Assembly (NCBI GenBank): GCA_001606155.1
Contig: LODT01000028.1
Span: 62,001 to 126,000, forward strand
From: Tieghemostelium lacteum
Lineage: Eukaryota > Evosea > Eumycetozoa > Dictyosteliales > Raperosteliaceae
Direction of reading: 5' to 3'
DNA length: 64,000 nt
The position numbers and the translations under genes are program-made. Shown piece by piece: positions 57,654-64,000 of the stretch; position 1 is the first letter of the stretch, and each line of letters opens with the position of its first letter. The notes under the pieces are model-generated. The model ran no database searches, was not told where the DNA came from, and worked only from the letters and a program-made list of their open reading frames with translations.

Positions 57654-60239
57654 TTATACAATGTATTTATTGAATTTGTTTAGTGGATTAGTTGGAGATT
57701 CAATAAATTTTGAAAAATCATAGAGTTCTTTTTCAGGTAAGATAATTAAATCACTCTCTAGAAATACTTGTACATGTGGTTGATTGGTAAAACTATAGTA
57801 TGGATGTTTTTGGAAATATTGAATTTCAGAAAAGACATTGGTGAGTAATGACATTTTTTTGAAATTAATGAGTTCCTCTTCATCTGGAATGGTGTTGGAA
57901 TTACCATCTTCTACAAAATTAATGTCTTGTAGGAATAGACCGAGATAGGGAAGACATGGAATCTGTCGACTTTTTAAAGCCTGTCTGTAGAATTTCCAAT
58001 TCTCATTAGTGTTGAGGAAATTTTGCATTTGATTGAGTGACTTAAAGTAACTACTTGGTAGATTCTTCCAAGTCTCTTTGAGTCTGCTTACTGAGGAGTT
58101 GTTAAGACCTGATATAATCTCCATTAGAGAATTGTAGTTATTGAATTTCTTGCAGTATTCGGCAATGCTAATCATCCTTTTTAAGACCTCTACTCTCTTT
58201 TTGGGATGTGGTGTTGTTACAATCTCTGTTGCAACCCAATTTGCAATTCTATTGCTATTGGTGATTAGTTTCATTACATTTGGAGAGGTATCGTATTTTG
58301 TCTTTGGAGATGTCCATGACTTAAAATAGATTTCTTTCATTTTAATTTGTTGAAACATCTTGAATTCCATTAAAGCCAATTGTTTAGCAATATCCTGTGC
58401 ATTGTAGTCTAGAAATTGTTTGGAATGGACACTCTTTAGTACAGGTGTTTCAATATTTACAAAAAAGAAGAGTTCCTTTTGGATTTTTCCACTAAAGGAT
58501 ACAAATCCACCAACTGATGCAATGACTTTGACTTTAATGAACTTTTTGAAGATATTCTCAGCTGTTGAAGTACCTATATCACAGTGTTTACTGATCCAAT
58601 CAATAATCTGTTGTCCCGATACAAATACTGAGTTTTTATCTTGTTTAGATAGTGTATTGAATCCTGAGGATGACAAGGAGGATGAATTAGATCCACTTTG
58701 GTTAAGTGAACGACCAGAGGATGCTGATAAAGATGAAGGATTTTGGGATGATATCGAAGTGTGTTGAATTAAAAGTACAGGTAACAATTCAGATTTCATT
58801 GTCTCATAGAGATCAATGATATTATATTTGGTAATGGTTTGTCTGTCAATAGAGTTTTTCAATACTGTTGAATTTACTTCATTGGTAAATGCCAATAATC
58901 TCTTATAAAGATCATTATCATCTTGAAAATCACTAAAATTACTATCAACCCAAACTGATAAAATTATAATTACACTATTATTATTATATTAATGTTAAAA
59001 TTTGAATTCTTTATCTTATCATTTATAAATGTACATACTTTTGTTTAATTTTTTCAATAATATCTTCAAATTGTTTTAAAACTTTACTTGAAGATGTAGT
59101 TGGTGCTTTTAAATTGAATTTTGATATTAAAAAATCAAATAGTTCGTGTACAGTTATATAGTATCTAAATGTTAAAATGAATGTATTTACAAAATGAATA
59201 TCTATTACAAAACAATATTAGTAATCTCTACATTTAGGTATTCAGTCTATAAAATATTTAGCATACCTAATTTGTTCTTATTACATAGATATTCTAATAG
59301 TTGATGTTTTGGACCTGAAATTACCATGAATTTACTAGGGTCGTCAGGATATTTTTCATAAATTAATTTTGGTGAAGTTACAGTAGTTGAAAATGTATAT
59401 TCTATGGAATTGGAAGATGTAAGGGACGATCTACCAAGTGTTGATGTACCACTACTAGTTAAACTCTGACTGAGAAGAGGTGATGATGGGTTAGGGTTAG
59501 GTATTAAGTCTCCTGGTTGTGTATGTAGTACTACTGATGCTGAAAGAGGTGAAGAAGCAATAGGTGACAGATCTTTATCCTGTTGCGAAATTAACAAATC
59601 CATTGAAAAACTACCACTTAATGTTATAGGTGACATTGCAGATGGTGTAGATGGTGAATTTGATGCTGTTGTTGATGCACTGTTATTAGGACTACCGGTA
59701 TTGTTGTTTGTTGATGGAGATCTAGGTGACTTTGGTGGAGGTTTAGGAAATCTTAATTCAGCTAATTCTTCTTCATCATCATCGTCTTGGTCATTGATAT
59801 ATTGGTTAATAGATGAATTTTGATTGATTTTGAAAGTGAATGGTGTGTAATCCCAAGTAGGTAAGACCTCATAGGATTTTGATCTTTCACGATTGATTAT
59901 TAGATTTTCGTCGATAGAATCGTCGTGGCTTCCAAGAAGGTCCTTTCTACGATTTTCTGGTGAATCTTCAGAAGATGTAGTTGCAACTGTTACTCCACGC
60001 TTTCTGTTATCTCTGTTTAGAATTTTTTGTAAATGTGGTGGTACTTTATTGGGTGATGGTGAACTTGTAGGTCTGGTAATACCAGAACTTGAATTTGATA
60101 ATGGTTTAGCTAATGGATTATCACTTTTACTCTGAACAAGTCCAGAATTAAAACTAGTTGATTTACCACCATTATTTAAAAAATTAGTTTTACGTTCACT
60201 ATAACTAGGTTTATTTGGTGTGATTTGTTGCCAAGACAT
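57654..60239 (-). CDS. RasGEF with REM (RasGEF-N), DEP and CDC25 domains
   Basis: Exons are 60239-59267, 59201-59039 and about 58954 (or 58941) to 57654, giving roughly 805-810 aa. Residues 1-300 are low complexity. RasGEF-N spans exons 1-3 (KHQLLEYLCNKNKL, then FVNTFILTFRYYITVHELFDFL, then WVDSNFSDFQDDNDLY). A DEP domain follows (FVSGQQIIDWISKHCDIG, VGGFVSFSG). The CDC25 catalytic domain holds YNAQDIAKQLALMEFKMFQQI, SNRIANWVATEI, NNYNSLMEIISGLNNSSVSRL and PYLGLFLQDI. It would load GTP on Ras. The second intron does not join in phase to the WVD segment; using the GATAG acceptor at 58942 restores frame but drops WVDS. Dictyostelids have about 25 RasGEFs and I cannot say which this is. Confidence 0.9.
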
Positions 60240-61003
60240 TTATTTTTTAATGTGTGTGGTATTGTGGGAAATGTGGGTGTGTTGTTTATACAAGAAAAAA
60301 AAAAAGAATATAGATTAACAGATAATATCTGAAATAAAAATTATAAAAAGATATTACATATACAATGAAATAAAATACAATTAATTAATTCCAAACTTTC
60401 CCTTGAGAATGGAGAGAAAAAGATGGTGTTAAAATCCAAGATCAAGACAAAAAAAAATTGGAAGGGATATTGTTAAAATTTTTTTTTTTTTTGATCAATT
60501 AAAATCAATAGAAACAATAGATATTTTTCTTTCAATCTAAAAAAAAAACTTCATTGTTAGGCCTATTATTTTTAGCCAAAACACGTTAAGAGGCCATACA
60601 ATATTAACCACAATTTCCCTCCCTCGAAATAAAAAATTAGATCTTTTTTTTTTATAAACATCACTACAATAGAATTATATTTAACCTACAAACAAAAAAA
60701 AAATATCAAATTAATGAACACACAAACACATTACCACACCAATCAATTAAACTGTTAATTAATTAAGTTAGAAGAGAGAGAGAGAATATCCAAGTTTTAT
60801 TTGAAAAAAAAAAAAAAACAAAAATATTTAGCCATTGTTAATCTATAGTTGGTTTCCAAAAGATATTTTAATTGTGTGTTTTAAGACGTGTATAGTGTGG
60901 TTTTTAAACCACTATATTCATATAAAGATTAAAATCAGATTTAAAAGCAAAGATCAAGAGAATTGATATATAGAGTTAAAGAGAAAGGGTGAAAATACAA
61001 AAG
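60240..61003. promoter_or_regulatory. divergent promoter region, RasGEF / cyclase-like gene
   Basis: 764 bp. A G/T-rich box at 60272-60284 lies about 35 bp upstream of the RasGEF ATG. An AG microsatellite sits at 60773-60785, and A/T tracts at 60481-60492 and 60805-60818. No coding signal was seen. Confidence 0.4.
60272..60284 (+). promoter_or_regulatory. candidate GBF G-box
   Basis: TGTGGGTGTGTTG, preceded by TGTGTGTGG at 60251-60259, close to the RasGEF start. It resembles GBF elements but could also be 5' UTR composition. Confidence 0.25.
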
Positions 61004-64000
61004 ATGTATGACAGTGATAATTCAACTAGTCATCTTTCAACTTATGTATCTAGTACCATTGTAAATAAATATCTAAAGAACCCATTCCCCTTAGATAGAG
61101 AAACTCCAGATATAGCAAATGTTACAGTACCAGTGTTATGTCTAAAATTCTATTCAGTAGAATGTGAATCCAATTTCTTTAAAAGTTCGAGTTATTTACA
61201 ATTCACTGAAGAATCTTTTAAAATTATAAAAGAAGAAGGTAATTATAAATATCTCATACCACACATTTTACAATGAAAAAAACACCCCACAAACCCCACA
61301 TAACACTGTTTAAACTGTGTAAAATTTAAAATATTTTTAGATTACTTACACTGTTTATTTTAGGTGGAGATATAATATCAAATTTCAATGGTCAGGAGAT
61401 TTATGCAATTTGGAAAGATGGTGAAGGTGAAGAAATACAAACACTCTCTAGAAGAGCTACAAAATGTGCAATGAGGATAAAGAATCATTTGTTATCTATG
61501 GTGTCAACTATACTAGGTCACCCTGTATTAGGACACCAAAATCATTATCATCAATATAGTAGTAACAGTATGAGTAGTAGTAGTATGGGTATGGGAAGTA
61601 GTGGAGGTATAGGTATTGGAAGTAACTACCAACAACAACAACAGCAACAACAACACACCAATCAAAGCTATAGTAGTAATCCAATGATGATACCAACAGT
61701 ACCATCTACAGCTACATCACATAATTTTCCACCATCATCACCACCTATAAATATAATGTCAAGTTCACATTCATCCTATTCATCCAATGCCAACATGTTG
61801 TTATCTACATCAGTTGTATCACCACCATCACTACTTTCACAACAAATTCAACAAATGATATCAAGAGATAGAGATAGAGACACTTCACATGGTACTCATA
61901 ACCATCAACAACAACAACAACACAATTTAAAAGAGTCACAAATGATCTATCAAGATCAACAAAGTCAACAATTAATTTCAAATTTCAGTTCAACTACAAC
62001 TACACCAAATCATACAAATTCCTCAACATCAAATTCCAATTCACCTTATATTACATTACCATCACAAGCTATTATAGTACCACCTCTAACATCCAATCAT
62101 TCCAATAGTAATAGTTTTTTAAATTCACCATCATCACCTACCAAATACATTCATTCACCTATTCAAAGGTCTACATCATCGTCACAATTGGTTAACCAAA
62201 ATCAACGTCTTCTTGTAGATAGCTCAAACCCATCTCAACATCAACATACCAACAACTGTTTTGATCCACTATTTAATATCTACATCACACATGGTGATTT
62301 ATATCTTGGTTGCATAGGTGGTGAAAATAATACGTAAGTTTTTTTATTATGCTATTTCACTATTTTATACTAACTTCAATAATTTCAATAATATAGATGG
62401 TTAAATTTAATTGGTGGAGAGGGTATTATAAAACTTAATAGAATGATAAGAATATATGAGAATAAACATTCCATAACTTCATTCCCAGTTAAATTATCAA
62501 AAAGAAATAATAATACATCTAGTAGTATCAATATAAATAATAATAATAATAGTAATAGTTTAAGTAATACAATTAGTAATAGTATATTAAATAGTAATAG
62601 TAATAATATTTTTAATATAAATACTAGTAATAATAGTTTAAGTAACCTTTCAAATATACTAAATCAACAAGTTTTAAATTTAAATAATAATAATAATAGT
62701 AAAATTTCTGTAAATAACAATAATAATAATATTAAAATTAGTACTAAATTAATTAGTAGTAATAGTCCACCATCTTCACCATCACCATCAACATCACCAA
62801 CTAATAATTTAATTTTACCACCTCAATATCAATTACAACAACAACTGCAGCAACAACAACAACAACAACAACAACATGTATTGTCAATGTCAAATGGAAT
62901 GGGAGGTAGTAATAGTAATTATGGTAGTTTACCAACACCAATGGTAAATGGTAATACTTTACCTGTATTCACACCACAGACTCTTTCATTGATTTTCAAT
63001 CAGATTATTGTAAATGGAGGTGTATTCAACTTGATAAAAAGTTACTCTGTATGTGACTATTTGTTGACTTATTCACCCAACGATTACCAATCTAATAATA
63101 ACTGTTGGCAAAGAGATGAATTGACAAGTAGTACATCTTCATTCTCTACCAATTCTATGGCAACTGAAGAACTTTATATTTTTAAGAATATGAAGGAGTT
63201 ATCTAAACCTGTAAGTTTTCATGTCGAGAAAACAATGAAAGAATTACCTCCAGAACTGTTTATACAAATTCACAATCTATTATGGTGTCATTTACCTATT
63301 CATGTTAAATCTCTAGCACAAGCTTCTACATCAACTTCAATACCTACAAGTTTGATTTATGATACTTTACCAATAGCACCAAAAACCACGTCACCAGATG
63401 CCAATAGCGGTAGTCTACTAAGTCAAGATTGGAGATTAGAGCCTCGTAATGTTACCTTTATTGTAATACACTTTTTTCAGTTAACTTTTAAATGGGAGAC
63501 ATTGAATTTCTTTCATCCTGTTATTGTGAAGCTACAAGAACTGGTGAGAAAATCTGATGGTACCGTATCGAATATTATTGAGAGGGAGTTTGGAACTTTT
63601 GTAATATGCACTATGGGACTTCCACCATTCCCACCACAGAATCATGCAATTAATGGTGTTAAAGTGTCTATGGATATTCTCAGACTTTTACAAGCTCAGA
63701 ATCAACCATTTATCAGAGATGTAAATGTAATGGTTTTGACAGAAAAGATCATTTCTGGTATGATTGGTTGTAAAGGTCGATCAGAATATGTAATGATTGG
63801 TAATAGTATACATTACTCTTTTCAATGGCTTTCTAATATTCATAATTATACATCTACACCTACAAAACCAGATGACCAACAACCTCTTCAACAGTCACTC
63901 CAACCACCACCTATTGAAGGTGGTTTCATTCTATGTGATTCTCAAACTAAAAAACTTTGTGGAAAATCCATCATTTTTGAGAATATCAACTATGTTATTC
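61004..64000 (+). CDS. soluble-cyclase-like protein with degenerate class III cyclase domains, 3' end outside window
   Basis: Exons are 61004-61238, 61364-62333 and 62397 onward, running past the window end; junctions keep frame (phases 1 and 2). Part one, split by the first intron, reads like a class III cyclase half: VPVLCLKFYSVECES, FTEESFKIIKEE, then GGDIISNFNGQEIYAIW. Long Ser/Asn/Gln linkers follow. Part two (from about 63440) has RNVTFIVIHFFQ, GTVSNIIEREFGTFVICTMGLPPFPP, then SGMIGCKGRSEYVMIGNSIHYSFQWL, close to the second cyclase half of soluble adenylyl cyclase and dictyostelid soluble guanylyl cyclase. The metal-binding aspartates of half one are not at their usual places, so this protein may be regulatory, or active only in a modified way. 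Start: first ATG after an A-rich leader. Confidence 0.72.

Noticed and set aside
1-64000. Search for transposons, LTR elements, virus-like genes, CRISPR and rRNA
   Set aside because: No reverse transcriptase, transposase, integrase or capsid motif, no terminal repeats and no spaced repeats were seen.

Overview
The window looks like nuclear DNA of a dictyostelid social amoeba. It is AT-rich, with compact genes, 50-110 bp GT..AG introns whose donors are mostly GTAAGT or GTATGT, long Asn/Gln/Ser/Thr tracts in proteins, oligo(dA/dT) between genes, and dictyostelid-type families: ComC-like EGF/TIG surface proteins, a myosin IK with its Gly/Pro/Arg insertion, Sir2 fused to a UBP finger, and a CaaX Ras. 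It is not obviously D. discoideum itself, and I cannot name the species. I saw no rRNA, convincing tRNA, CRISPR, transposon or virus-like element. The spliced models below were built by eye by matching splice sites to reading-frame phase.

Layout. 1-2020(-): ComC-like surface protein, C-terminus off the window. 2717-3798(-): single-domain RNase III with a predicted membrane anchor and a Gln-rich tail. 4509-6274(+): Sir2 deacetylase with ZnF-UBP. 7940-10432(+): large PP2C phosphatase. 10672-10940(-): possible FNIP-repeat relic. 10989-12806(-): STAND/NB-ARC-like NTPase with TPR-like repeats. 12972-13740(-): four-TM protein. 13924-15291(-): type II membrane glycosyltransferase. 15483-16580(+): secreted protein. 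16868-17870(+): ERMES subunit Mdm34. 18067-19089(-): MDR oxidoreductase. 19730-20713(-): aldo-keto reductase. 20935-26209(+): Vps15. 26742-31397(+): second ComC-like gene. 31561-32238(+): ERI1-like exonuclease. 32289-33346(-): Pex19. 33609-34276(+): second four-TM protein. 34467-35097(-): Ras GTPase. 36602-39568(-): low-complexity nuclear-type protein with a C-terminal Hsp20/p23-like domain. 42164-44818(-): myosin IK. 45721-47142(+): three-LIM protein. 47604-49433(-): acidic-repeat protein with an apparent 1-nt frame problem. 49775-50761(+): TXNDC15-like thioredoxin-fold membrane protein. 50856-55160(-): third ComC-like gene. 55451-55893(+): small coiled-coil protein. 56065-57494(+): Ser/Thr-rich KEN-box protein. 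57654-60239(-): DEP-containing RasGEF. 61004 to the end(+): soluble-cyclase-like protein, cut by the window.

The genes do not form one pathway. Themes recur: surface recognition (three ComC-like genes), Ras/actin signalling (Ras, RasGEF, LIM, MyoK), membrane and organelle biology (Mdm34, Vps15, Pex19) and RNA processing (RNase III, ERI1). Many neighbours are divergent and share a short promoter region of 190-350 bp.

The least familiar items are the membrane-anchored RNase III, the three ComC-like genes whose mapped introns are all in phase 1, the paralogous YPxxGW four-TM proteins and the NLR-like STAND/TPR protein.
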